DNA from: JAWRCU01 sp033542235
GTDB taxonomy: Bacteria; Pseudomonadota; Alphaproteobacteria; Rhizobiales; Rhizobiaceae
DNA: 64,000 nt
Assembly: GCF_033542235.1 (NCBI RefSeq)
Contig: NZ_JAWRCU010000005.1
Span: 248,001 to 312,000 of the forward strand
Reading direction: 5' to 3'
Positions 8,918 through 17,075 of this stretch are shown in pieces. Every line of letters starts with the position of its first letter. Position 1 is the stretch's first letter. Both the position numbers and the translations under genes were made by a program. The notes beneath the pieces are model-generated. The model had not been told where the DNA came from, did not search any database, and saw only the letters and a program-made list of their open reading frames with translations.

Positions 8918-10435
8918 ATGAAGACCGAATCCGGGATTATCGACCTCTTCGTGATAGGAGGCGGCATCAACGGCGCGGGCATCGCACGGGATGCGGCGGG
9001 CCGTGGCCTTTCCGTGGTGCTTTGCGAAAAGGACGACCTCGCGGAGGGAACGTCATCGCGCTCGGGCAAGCTCGTGCACGGGGGCCTGCGCTATCTCGAA
9101 TACTACGAATTTCGGCTGGTGCGCGAGGCGCTGATGGAGCGCGAGGTGCTGATGAATGCTGCCCCGCACATCATCTGGCCAATGCGCTTCGTCCTGCCGC
9201 ATAGCCCTGAGGACCGGCCTGCCTGGCTCGTCCGCTTGGGGCTTTTCCTCTATGACCACCTTGGCGGCCGCAAGAAGCTGCCAGGTACCCGCACGCTGGA
9301 TCTGACGCGCGATCCGGAAGGCGCGCCCCTGCTCGACCAGTTCACCCGGGGCTTCGAATATTCCGATTGCTGGGTGGATGATGCGCGCCTGGTGGTGCTC
9401 AATGCCGTCGACGCGGCCGAGCGCGGCGCCGAGGTGTTGACCCGCAGCGCTGTGGTTTCGGCGCGGCGCGACAACGGAGCATGGACCGTCACGACGAGGA
9501 ACTCGCTTTCGGGCGAGACCCGCTCCTTTCGCGCGCGCTGCATCGTGAATGCCGCCGGACCGTGGGTTTCCGACATAATCGGGCGCGTGGCGGGATCGAA
9601 TTCCGCGCGCAATGTGCGGCTCGTGAAGGGAAGCCACATCATCGTCCCGAAATTCTGGCCGGGTGCGAATGCCTACCTCGTCCAGAACCACGACAGGCGC
9701 GTGATCTTCATCAATCCCTATGAGGGCGACAAGGCGCTGATCGGCACAACGGACATCCCGTATGAGGGCCGTCCGGAGGACGTGGGGGTGGATGAGAGCG
9801 AGATCGAGTACCTGATGGCCGCCGTAAACCGCTACTTCAAGGAGAAGCTGCGGCGTACCGACGTGCTGCACAGCTTTTCGGGCGTGCGCCCTCTGTTCGA
9901 CGACGGCAAGGGCAACCCCTCGGCCGTCACGCGCGACTATGTCTTCGACCTCGATGAGACCGACGGCTTGCCTTTGCTGAACGTCTTCGGCGGCAAGATC
10001 ACGACGTTCAGGGAGCTTGCCGAGCGTGGGCTCAATCGGCTGAAGCACGTCTTCCCGAAAATGAGTGGAGACTGGACCGAGAATGCGCCTCTTCCGGGCG
10101 GCGAGATTCCGAACGCGGACTACGAGAGCTTCGCCAACAGCCTGCGTGACACCTATCCATGGATGCCGCGCAGGCTCGTCCACCACTATGGGCGGCTCTA
10201 CGGCGCGCGTACGAAGGACGTGGTCAAGGGCGCGACAAGCCTGGCGGGGCTTGGCCGCCATCATGGCGGACTTCTCTACGAGGCCGAGGCGCGTTACCTC
10301 GTCGCGAAGGAATGGGCGCTCACTCCGCAGGACGTCCTGCTGCGGCGTACCAAGCATTACCTGCACATGAGCGAAGCCGAGCAGGCCGCTTTCGCCGCCT
10401 GGTTCCAAGCCGAACGTTTTGCCGACGCGGCGTGA
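8918..10435 (+). CDS. eryB: L-erythritol 4-phosphate dehydrogenase (GlpD-like flavoprotein)
   Basis: 505 residues, homologous in layout to aerobic glycerol-3-phosphate dehydrogenase. The FAD dinucleotide motif is FVIGGGINGAGIARDAAGRG (about residues 9-28), followed by EGTSSRSGKLVHGGLRYLE, typical of the GlpD/EryB family, and IVNAAGPWV in the middle. It oxidises the phosphorylated tetritol made by EryA to L-3-tetrulose 4-phosphate, probably at the inner face of the membrane with electrons passing to quinone. It starts 27 bp after eryA with TTAGGAG upstream. The name rests on operon context; in isolation it would be called a glycerol-3-phosphate dehydrogenase. Confidence 0.93.
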   Translation: MKTESGIIDLFVIGGGINGAGIARDAAGRGLSVVLCEKDDLAEGTSSRSGKLVHGGLRYLEYYEFRLVREALMEREVLMNAAPHIIWPMRFVLPHSPEDRPAWLVRLGLFLYDHLGGRKKLPGTRTLDLTRDPEGAPLLDQFTRGFEYSDCWVDDARLVVLNAVDAAERGAEVLTRSAVVSARRDNGAWTVTTRNSLSGETRSFRARCIVNAAGPWVSDIIGRVAGSNSARNVRLVKGSHIIVPKFWPGANAYLVQNHDRRVIFINPYEGDKALIGTTDIPYEGRPEDVGVDESEIEYLMAAVNRYFKEKLRRTDVLHSFSGVRPLFDDGKGNPSAVTRDYVFDLDETDGLPLLNVFGGKITTFRELAERGLNRLKHVFPKMSGDWTENAPLPGGEIPNADYESFANSLRDTYPWMPRRLVHHYGRLYGARTKDVVKGATSLAGLGRHHGGLLYEAEARYLVAKEWALTPQDVLLRRTKHYLHMSEAEQAAFAAWFQAERFADAA

Positions 10436-10487
10436 GGGCGGCACGAGTTCCGCACGCCGATCTTCCCTTTGCCCTGAACGGACACCA

Positions 10488-11420
10488 ATGCCACTGACGC
10501 TTTCACTCAACACGAACCCACTCGTGAACCGCTTTGCCGAACCCGACGATCTCATCGACACGGTGGCGCGGGACCTGCGTATTCGTGACCTGCAGCTGAC
10601 ACATGAATTCATCAACCCGAGCTGGCCGGCATCGGTAACGCGCCGGCTGACGCGCCGGATGAGCAGCGCGCTTGCCCGCACGGGCGTGCGGATCACGAGC
10701 GGCATGACTGGGCCCTACGGGCGTCTCAATCATTTCGGTCATCCCGACCGCGACGTCCGCCGCTATTATGTGGACTGGTTCAAGACATTCGCGGATATCA
10801 CAGCCGATCTCGGCGGTTTCTCCGTCGGCACGCAATTCGCCATCCTGACGTACAGGGACTACGACGACCCCGAGCGTCGCGAGGAACTGATCCGGATCGC
10901 GATCGACTGCTGGGCCGAGGTGGCCGAGCATGCCAAGGCAGCCGGACTGCTATACGTCTTCTGGGAGCCGATGAGCATCGGCCGGGAGTTCGGTGAGACG
11001 ATCGCTGAATGCATGAAGCTGCAGGACCGCCTGACTGCCGCCAACATGGCCGTACCGATGCGGATGATGGCCGACATCGACCATGGCGACGTGACCAGCG
11101 CGAATCCTGACGACTACGATCCTTACGCCTGGGCACGCGCGGTGCCGAAGGTCTCGCCCATCATCCATATCAAGCAGAGCCTGATGGACAAGGGAGGACA
11201 CCGTCCTTTCACGGCCGATTTCAACGCCAGAGGCCGCATCCACCCCGAGCCGTTGCTCAAGGCATTCGAGGACGGCGGGGCGGCGGACAACGAGATCTGT
11301 CTCGAGCTCAGTTTCAAGGAGCGTGAGCCGAATGACCGGCAGGTGATCGCACAGATCGCGGAGAGCGTTGCATTCTGGGCGCCGCATATCGATACCGGAG
11401 TGCGAAGCCTCAAAATCTGA
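10488..11420 (+). CDS. eryC: Tetrulose-4-phosphate racemase (AP-endonuclease-2-type TIM barrel)
   Basis: 310 residues, sugar phosphate isomerase/epimerase superfamily. In the Brucella pathway EryC converts L-3-tetrulose 4-phosphate to D-3-tetrulose 4-phosphate. Putative metal ligands on a TIM barrel are visible in YVFWEPMSIGREF (Glu), MMADIDHGD (Asp/His), PIIHIKQS (His) and ICLELSFKERE (Glu). The ATG at 10488 agrees with the family N-terminus; longer frames read into eryB. It lies between eryB (52 bp) and eryD (22 bp) in the same operon. Confidence 0.92.
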   Translation: MPLTLSLNTNPLVNRFAEPDDLIDTVARDLRIRDLQLTHEFINPSWPASVTRRLTRRMSSALARTGVRITSGMTGPYGRLNHFGHPDRDVRRYYVDWFKTFADITADLGGFSVGTQFAILTYRDYDDPERREELIRIAIDCWAEVAEHAKAAGLLYVFWEPMSIGREFGETIAECMKLQDRLTAANMAVPMRMMADIDHGDVTSANPDDYDPYAWARAVPKVSPIIHIKQSLMDKGGHRPFTADFNARGRIHPEPLLKAFEDGGAADNEICLELSFKEREPNDRQVIAQIAESVAFWAPHIDTGVRSLKI

Positions 11421-11442
11421 GAGCGGCGGAGGAGAATGCATA

Positions 11443-12396
11443 ATGGCGCGGCGCAACGGTGAACATGATCACGACCAATCCCTGGCCATTCGCGCTGCAT
11501 GGCTGCACTACGCGGGTGGCCTCACACAGGCTGCGGTAGCCGAGCGGCTGAGGCTGCCGTCGGTCAAGGCGCACCGGTTGATCGCGCGGGCCGTCGCGGA
11601 TGGAGTGGTGAAAGTCTCGATCGATGGCGAGATCGTCGAATGCGCTCTCCTGGAAGATCAGCTCTGCCAGCGTTTCGGGCTCGATTTCTGCGAGGTCGCT
11701 CCCGACCTCGGTGAGGTGGGATTGCCGCTGCGTGCGCTCGGGCTTGCCGGGGCAGGATTCCTGCGGCGCGAGATCGAGCGAGGCGATCATGGAGTGATTG
11801 GCCTCGGCCACGGTCGGACCCTCGCAGCCGCCGTACACCAGCTGCCGCGTTTCGAAGCGGGGAGGGTGCGTTTCGTCTCGCTTCTCGGCGGGCTGACGCG
11901 AAACTATGCCGCGAACCCGCACGACGTGATGCATCGTCTCGCCGAAAAGACCGGGGCGCAGGCCTATGTGATGCCGGTGCCCTTCTTCGCCAATTCAGCG
12001 GAAGACCGCGAGGTTCTGCTTGCGCAACGGGGCGTGCGCGAGGTGTTCGAGATGTCGAACAATGCGGGACTGAAGATCGTCGGCATCGGCACGGCGGATG
12101 CGGACGCGCAACTCGTGGCCACGGGCATGATCGAGCCGCGCGAGATCGGCGAGATCACGGCGGTTGGAGGCGTGGGGGAGATGCTCGGCCATTTCTTTGA
12201 CGCGAAAGGCCGTGTGCTGGAGACCACGCTCACGGCCCGCACGCTCGCTGTCGATCTCGACGGCCCCGCCGAAAGCCGGATCGTCGCCATTGCCGGCGGC
12301 ACCTCGAAGGTTCAGGCGATCAGGGCCGTGCTCCAGAGCCGACGGCTGAACGGGCTGATCACCGACGAGCCGACTGCATTGGCCCTCGCCGGTTAG
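11443..12396 (+). CDS. eryD: Erythritol operon regulator, SorC/DeoR-type sugar-binding repressor
   Basis: 317 residues. N-terminal helix-turn-helix (LTQAAVAERLRLPSVKAHRL, about residues 24-43) and a C-terminal sugar-binding domain of the SorC type (GLGHGRTLAAAVHQLP, GIGTADADAQLVATG, VDLDGPAESRIVAIAGGTSK). In Brucella EryD represses eryABCD and erythritol relieves it. GGAGGAGAATGCATA precedes the ATG, a strong ribosome binding site. Last gene of the eryABCD operon, so it is autoregulated if the Brucella model holds. Candidate target sites are the GTGAT-type repeats upstream of the ery transcripts. Confidence 0.93.
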   Translation: MARRNGEHDHDQSLAIRAAWLHYAGGLTQAAVAERLRLPSVKAHRLIARAVADGVVKVSIDGEIVECALLEDQLCQRFGLDFCEVAPDLGEVGLPLRALGLAGAGFLRREIERGDHGVIGLGHGRTLAAAVHQLPRFEAGRVRFVSLLGGLTRNYAANPHDVMHRLAEKTGAQAYVMPVPFFANSAEDREVLLAQRGVREVFEMSNNAGLKIVGIGTADADAQLVATGMIEPREIGEITAVGGVGEMLGHFFDAKGRVLETTLTARTLAVDLDGPAESRIVAIAGGTSKVQAIRAVLQSRRLNGLITDEPTALALAG

Positions 12397-12629
12397 TAAC
12401 CTATGCACGCGATGGCGGCCTCGTAGGCGGCCTGCATCTTTGCGAGGGCCGACAGCTCGGGTTGCGGCGCTCCCAGATGGAGATGCCGCAAGTACTTCGT
12501 GAACTCCGACGATAGCTGCGGGCCGCCCTCTTCAAGAGCGTATGCGCGTGTAGCGAGCTCCGTCGACGGAAGCGTGTGGCGCAGCCCCAACTGCCAACGA
12601 GTTATCTCCCAAAGACTCGTGAGTTCGGT
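12393..12629 (-). pseudogene. Possible C-terminal gene fragment, unidentified
   Basis: An open minus-strand frame of 78 codons before the stop, without an ATG start near its beginning. Its translation (for example RHTLPSTELATRAYALEEGG, then ...LSALAKMQAAYEAAIACIGY) has a protein-like composition and a typical C-terminal helix, unlike random frames. No family is recognised. Its stop overlaps the eryD stop on the other strand, and it lies exactly where the eryABCD half ends and the LacI-controlled block begins. It may therefore be the tail of a gene cut by a rearrangement. It could also be noncoding by chance. Confidence 0.3.
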
Positions 12630-12685
12630 TCAGCGGAGCGAGCCACGTGCATTCAGGCCAAACACTCGTTTAAGGCCGGAGACTG

Positions 12686-13444
12686 TCAATAGGTCGCCCG
12701 CCCGCCGCTGAGGTCGAAGGTGAACCCCGTAGTAAAGCTGCAAGCCGGTGAGATGATCCAGGTGATCATCTCCGCCGCTTCACGGATCTCGCCGCAGCGC
12801 TGCATTGGTATTTTGGCGGTCATATACTCAACCGTTTGCTGCGGCAAAGCGTCTACCATCGGCGTGCGGATGACGGCCGGGGCGAGAGCGTTCACGGTAA
12901 TTCCTGTAGTCGCGTAGTCCTTACCCATCGATTTCACCATGCCGATCAAGCCAGCCTTGGTGGTCGAATATGCGGTCATGCCGGCGTTGCCATCCTTACC
13001 GGCGATCGAGGCCAGATGGAGGATGCGGCCGTAGCCGTTTGGTAGCATGCGCCGCAGGGCCGCCTGCGAGACCACCAGTGCGCCGCGCAGGTTTACCGCA
13101 TGCACGCGGTCAAAATCGGCGAGATCTACCTCATGGGCCTTGATGTTGGTGGCGCCGGTAATGCCAGCGCAATTCACAAGCGCCTCGAGCGACGAAAACT
13201 CGTCGTCAATGGCGGAGAAGACGGTCTCGACCGCAGTGGGGTCATTCACGTCGAGCTTCCAGGCTCGGGCGCGACCGCCCGCCGCGCGTATCTCGGCCGC
13301 GGTGCGTTCGGCACCTACGCCGTCGATATCGAGACAGGCGATCCACACACCGAGGCCGGCGAGATGCCCAGCTGCGGCGGCACCGAGGCCACTGGCAGCG
13401 CCAACGACGGCGGCGTGATAGCCGCGATCAAAGCTCTTAAACAT
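12686..13444 (-). CDS. SDR-family NAD(P)-dependent oxidoreductase
   Basis: 252-residue classical short-chain dehydrogenase. Cofactor-binding Rossmann motif VVGAASGLGAAAA near the N-terminus, acidic residue after the second strand (CLDIDG) suggesting NAD preference, NCAGITG, and catalytic Ser (LHLASIAG) plus YSTTK. The C-terminus ends with the family's GFTFDLSGGRATY-like tail. Last gene of a minus-strand operon with an amino-acid-type ABC importer and a DapA-family lyase, so it probably oxidises a hydroxyl group of the imported compound or reduces an aldolase product. The start ATG has only a purine-rich AAGAAGAAAG upstream. Confidence 0.9.
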   Translation of the reverse strand: MFKSFDRGYHAAVVGAASGLGAAAAGHLAGLGVWIACLDIDGVGAERTAAEIRAAGGRARAWKLDVNDPTAVETVFSAIDDEFSSLEALVNCAGITGATNIKAHEVDLADFDRVHAVNLRGALVVSQAALRRMLPNGYGRILHLASIAGKDGNAGMTAYSTTKAGLIGMVKSMGKDYATTGITVNALAPAVIRTPMVDALPQQTVEYMTAKIPMQRCGEIREAAEMITWIISPACSFTTGFTFDLSGGRATY

Positions 13445-13496
13445 GCGCTTCTTTCTTCTTGAAAATCGGGGAGGATTGTCAGTGCTGGGTGACGCC

Positions 13497-14240
13497 TCAA
13501 ACGGCTTCGCGTTCCAGTACCGCGCGCAGGAAGCGGCGCAGACGCTCGTTCTTGGGATTACCGAAGATCTCGGTTGGCGAGCCCTGCTCGACGATGACGC
13601 CGCCGTCCATGAAGATGACACGGTCGGCAACATCACGGGCGAAGCTCATTTCGTGGGTGACGATCAGCATGGTCATGCCTTGTCTCGCCAGATCGCGTAT
13701 TACCGCCAACACCTCGCCGACGAGTTCCGGGTCGAGCGCCGAGGTGACCTCATCAAGCAGCAGCAAGCGCGGCTGCATTGCTAGACAGCGGGCAATCGCG
13801 ACGCGCTGTTTCTGACCGCCAGAAAGCTGAGTGGGGTAGGCATCGGCGCGCTCGGCTAGCCCTACCTTGGCCAAGAGCCGCAGCCCTTCGGTGATGGCTT
13901 CTTCACGCCGCACCTTGCGGACATGAATAGGCGCCTCAATGACGTTGCCGAGCGCCGTCATGTGTGGGAACAGGTTGAAGTGCTGGAAAACCATGCCCAT
14001 GCGGGTACGAAGCGCATTGATGTCGGTGGCCGCGGTGAATTCGCGGCCCTCAAAGATCATACGCCCGCCCGTCGGTTCTTCCAGACGATTGAGGCAGCGG
14101 AGCAATGTGCTTTTGCCCGAACCGCTCGGCCCGATGATGGCGATGCTCTCGCCCTCGGCCACGGAGAGGTCGATTTCGCGCAGAACTTCGTGGTGGCCGA
14201 AGGCCATACGCAGACCTTCGATGCGCAGGATCTCATTCAT
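13497..14240 (-). CDS. Polar amino-acid-type ABC importer, ATPase (GlnQ/HisP-like)
   Basis: 247 residues, one complete ABC cassette: Walker A GPSGSGKST (about 36-44), Q-loop MVFQHFNLFPHMT, signature LSGGQKQRVAIARCL, Walker B LLLLDEVTSALDPELV and switch His in TLLIVTHEMSF-like sequence. It energises uptake with the permease gene that it overlaps by four bases (ATGA). The GlnQ/HisP subfamily usually carries polar amino acids or opines, but the neighbouring lyase and dehydrogenase suggest a hydroxy or keto acid. Cytoplasmic, membrane associated. Confidence 0.93.
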   Translation of the reverse strand: MNEILRIEGLRMAFGHHEVLREIDLSVAEGESIAIIGPSGSGKSTLLRCLNRLEEPTGGRMIFEGREFTAATDINALRTRMGMVFQHFNLFPHMTALGNVIEAPIHVRKVRREEAITEGLRLLAKVGLAERADAYPTQLSGGQKQRVAIARCLAMQPRLLLLDEVTSALDPELVGEVLAVIRDLARQGMTMLIVTHEMSFARDVADRVIFMDGGVIVEQGSPTEIFGNPKNERLRRFLRAVLEREAV

Positions 14241-14890
14241 CGCGGCACCCTGCGTCGCTCTAGCCCCTTAGCCAGTTGTGACAACGGTAAACAGATCGCC
14301 ACGTAGATGATGCCCGCCATGACGTAAATTTCCAGGCTGCGGAAGGACTGGCTGGCCGCGTCGTAGGAGCGGTACATGATCTCCGGCACGGCAATTGTCA
14401 GCGCCAGGGACGTGTCCTTGACCATAGCGATGACGAAATTGGTGAAGGGCGGCAGGATTAGCACTGCGGCTTGGGGTAAGATGATCCGCCGCATGGCGAG
14501 CGGCGACGGCATACCGAGACTGCGGGCCGCCTCGTACTGGCCACGATCAACGGCCTCTATCCCTGCACGAAATACTTCCGCCGCATAGGCGCCGCCAATC
14601 AGGCCAAGCGTCAGCACTGCTGCCGAGAACGGATCGAGTCGGATGTCAAACGATGTTAAGCCAAAATAGATGATAAAGAGTTGCAACAGGGCAGGCGTGG
14701 CACGGATCAGCTCGATGTAGGTACCGGCTGCAGCGCGCAGCCAACGCTGCTTGCTCATGCGCGCGAACGCCGTCAAAAGGCCGAGGACGATGCTCCCAAT
14801 CAGGGCTAGCACGGTCAACTCCAAGGTTACTATCGCCCCGCGCAGGATGTATGGGAAGTAGAGCTGGGCGAGGTTAAGAAAATCCAGCAT
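14237..14890 (-). CDS. Polar amino-acid-type ABC importer, permease (HisM/GlnP-like)
   Basis: 217 residues with about five membrane segments and the family permease motif (EAARSLGMPSPLAMRRIILP, the EAA loop that contacts the ATPase). The N-terminus YFPYILRGAIVTLELTVLAL is typical of HisM/GlnP proteins. Only one permease gene is present, so it probably works as a homodimer. It follows the binding-protein gene by 65 bp, a gap that holds a strong stem-loop. Confidence 0.92.
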   Translation of the reverse strand: MLDFLNLAQLYFPYILRGAIVTLELTVLALIGSIVLGLLTAFARMSKQRWLRAAAGTYIELIRATPALLQLFIIYFGLTSFDIRLDPFSAAVLTLGLIGGAYAAEVFRAGIEAVDRGQYEAARSLGMPSPLAMRRIILPQAAVLILPPFTNFVIAMVKDTSLALTIAVPEIMYRSYDAASQSFRSLEIYVMAGIIYVAICLPLSQLAKGLERRRVPR

Positions 14891-14920
14891 GGACTAGGAG
14901 ACTCCGAACCAAGACAGGGT

Positions 14921-14947
14921 GACGGAAGACACTAAGTGTCTTCCGTC
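14921..14947 (-). other. Intercistronic stem-loop after the binding-protein gene
   Basis: GACGGAAGACACT and AGTGTCTTCCGTC form a perfect 13-bp dyad with a single base between them, a few bases after the binding-protein stop codon. There is no U-run behind it on the minus strand, so it is more likely an mRNA-stabilising or processing hairpin that favours the binding protein over the permease than a terminator. Confidence 0.6.
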
Positions 14948-14955
14948 TGGATTAG

Positions 14956-15810
14956 TCACTTCGGCACGCCGGTGATGTAGGCCGGGTTGGTAAGGCCATA
15001 ACTGTCCATGATTTGTTTGTCGTCGCCGGCCGACTGCATCCGGCGGATTTCCGCATCGAACGCTTCGATCAGCGATTCCGTGCCTTTTTTGGCGAAGACG
15101 TAGTGCGTCGCTGGGAATTTGTCGCTGCCGAGATATTCGGGCGATAGATACTCCACGACCTTGAAGTCGTAAGATGGGTTCTTCTGCAGCGCGTAATCGA
15201 AGGTGTAACCCCACCAGATCGCCGCATCAAGGCGACCGGCCTTGAGGTCGAGTAGCATCGGGTCTGCCGCGTCGAACTTGCGGATATCCTCAATGTCGTA
15301 GCGCTTCTTCAACTCCTCGGCTTCCAGTTCCTGCGCCGAGCCGCGCACTGTGCCGATGACCTTGCCCTTGAGGTCCTCGACCCTGCCAATCCCGCCTTCT
15401 TTGCGGGAGATGAGCACGTCGATGCCGTACCAGAACGGTACCTTGTTATAGGCCATCACCTTCTCCCGCTCGGCAGTCCGGTAGAGGCCGGCAATGACGT
15501 CGACGCGGTTGCCTTCCAGTGCTGGTCCGAGTGCGGCATGGACGAGCACAACCGGGTCGACCTCGACGCCGATCGACTTGGCGATTGCCCGAGTGAAGTC
15601 GGCGTCAATGCCTTTCCATTCGCCTGAATCTATGTCGATCCAGGTTTCGGGAGGGATGCTGAAGGTGCCGACGCGCAGAAAGCCACGCTTCTTAATCTGA
15701 GCGAGCAAGTCCTCTTCCTGCGCTGAGGCCGGAAGGCTGTTAAGCAGAGCTACACCCGTCACCCCGGCGAGCACTGTGGTGAAGTCACGACGTGTCAGTT
15801 TGCTGTTCAT
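14956..15810 (-). CDS. ABC importer, family 3 solute-binding protein
   Basis: 284-residue precursor. The N-terminus has a twin-arginine-like motif (LTRRDFTTVLAG) followed by a hydrophobic stretch and ASAQ-E cleavage site, so it may be exported by Tat. The mature protein has the SBP_bac_3 fold: IKKRGFLRVGTFSIPPETW, GIDADFTRAIAKSIGVEV, GLYRTAEREKVMAYNKVPFW. Compared with amino-acid binders, the usual substrate-carboxylate arginine lies in the RTAERE stretch, consistent with a carboxylated ligand. It is encoded between the DapA-like gene (75 bp) and the permease gene. Confidence 0.92.
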   Translation of the reverse strand: MNSKLTRRDFTTVLAGVTGVALLNSLPASAQEEDLLAQIKKRGFLRVGTFSIPPETWIDIDSGEWKGIDADFTRAIAKSIGVEVDPVVLVHAALGPALEGNRVDVIAGLYRTAEREKVMAYNKVPFWYGIDVLISRKEGGIGRVEDLKGKVIGTVRGSAQELEAEELKKRYDIEDIRKFDAADPMLLDLKAGRLDAAIWWGYTFDYALQKNPSYDFKVVEYLSPEYLGSDKFPATHYVFAKKGTESLIEAFDAEIRRMQSAGDDKQIMDSYGLTNPAYITGVPK

Positions 15811-15885
15811 GGCTTTGTTCCCCTTTGATGTTTGCGGTTAATGATATCGATCGTGCAGTGCGGCAGATCCAGCGGAGCTGCGTCC

Positions 15886-16785
15886 TTAGAGTTTCGGGAG
15901 AGCGTCGACGAAGCGGCGGATTGCCGAGAGGCCGAAGGGCGTGCAAACGGTGGAGGGTAGGGGCGCGGTACCTGCCTGAGTGTCCAGGCGCATAGCCGCG
16001 ACGCGCTTGCCGTAGGTCACAAGGTGGTCGATGCTCTCCTCCAGGAAGACGATCAAGGGCAGTACGTCACGATAATTCTTCTCGGCTTGCGCGTCGTCTC
16101 CGGCGCGCATGGCATCGTAGACCTTGACGAAGATGTCAAAGCTCTCACCACCCGGGATAACGCCGGCAGCGCCCGCGCGTAGAACATCGGGCAGTTCGTA
16201 GCCGCCGCGACCGTTGAAGACATCAAATAGCCCATCCGTCTCCTCGATGAGTTGGGCAATCGCGACCCCGCTGCCTTCGGTCTTCGCGACACGGAAATTG
16301 GGATGGCGCTGGGCCAGTTTGCGAAGGCCGGCATTCGAGAGGCCGATGCCTAGATACTGCGGCGCGTTCTGGATGCCGACTGGAAGGTCGATCTTGTCGA
16401 TAATGGCGCTGAAGAAAGCGAGGAGTTGCTCTTCGCTGACGTGCGACACCGGTGGCGGTTGCAGCACCAACCAATCAGCGCCGCGTTCTTTAGCCATGCG
16501 GGCGAATTCAATCTGCCCAGCGACACTATTCTCGGCCACGGTGACACTAAGCGGCACGCGCCCGGCATTTGCCTCGCTGACCCACTCGAGGAGTTGGAGG
16601 CGATCATTGCGAGACAGTTTGTTGACCTCGGATGCTAGCCCGAGCACGGCAAGGCCGTGCACGCCGTGCTTAACCATCGCTTCGACGGAGGCGACAACTG
16701 GCGCCTGCAGAAGCCCCCCCTTCTCATCGAAGAAGGCATAGATCATGGGGTAAACGCCATGGAATCCAGATCGTGTTTTGACCAA
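15886..16785 (-). CDS. DapA/NanA-family aldolase or dehydratase
   Basis: 299-residue class I TIM-barrel lyase of the dihydrodipicolinate synthase superfamily. The Schiff-base lysine lies in FRVAKTEGSG (about residue 163). The GGxS-like phosphate/carboxylate loop is present as VLGLASEVNKLS, a variant. The usual catalytic Tyr of the YNxP motif is replaced: here the strand reads VGIQNAPQYLG, so the chemistry may differ from pyruvate aldolases. Start is TTG with AAGGAG seven bases upstream, and a 20-bp palindrome overlaps this ribosome binding site. First gene of the LacI-controlled operon. Likely acts on a keto-deoxy acid, but the substrate is not inferable. Confidence 0.87.
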   Translation of the reverse strand: MVKTRSGFHGVYPMIYAFFDEKGGLLQAPVVASVEAMVKHGVHGLAVLGLASEVNKLSRNDRLQLLEWVSEANAGRVPLSVTVAENSVAGQIEFARMAKERGADWLVLQPPPVSHVSEEQLLAFFSAIIDKIDLPVGIQNAPQYLGIGLSNAGLRKLAQRHPNFRVAKTEGSGVAIAQLIEETDGLFDVFNGRGGYELPDVLRAGAAGVIPGGESFDIFVKVYDAMRAGDDAQAEKNYRDVLPLIVFLEESIDHLVTYGKRVAAMRLDTQAGTAPLPSTVCTPFGLSAIRRFVDALPKL

Positions 16786-16795
16786 GGTCGAGCTC

Positions 16796-16815
16796 CTTGT
16801 TTATCGCTAAACAAG
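16796..16815. promoter_or_regulatory. Predicted LacI-family operator
   Basis: CTTGTTTATCGCTAAACAAG has perfect 8-bp arms (CTTGTTTA / TAAACAAG) and a CG step in the centre, the hallmark of LacI-family operators. It lies 10 bp from the TTG start of the DapA-like gene, overlapping its ribosome binding site, within the 290-bp gap downstream of the LacI gene. The rest of that gap shows no gene and no clear promoter. Confidence 0.7.
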
Positions 16816-17075
16816 CGCTATCAAACCGCAAACTGCTTGGCAAGCCCCAGCGATGAACGAGCTGATACTTCCCTAAGCTCACACTCGGCGACTATCCAAC
16901 AGCCGGCGTGTTGCCCAGGACGACGCGTTGCCAGGGCGAAGCTCCGGCGCAAGTAACGGCGGAAGCTGCGCCATTCATCAATGCGCACCCAAGCCGCGTA
17001 TCATCGCCGCTTCCTCGCAGATCACGATGTACGCAACCCATTACGTGAGCCCAAATCGGACTGAGTGAAGTGCGC

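Noticed and set aside
9053..10705. 550-codon minus-strand open frame opposite eryB and the beginning of eryC
   Set aside because: Mirror frame of high-G+C coding sequence; no family motifs, while eryB on the plus strand has a full GlpD-type pattern.
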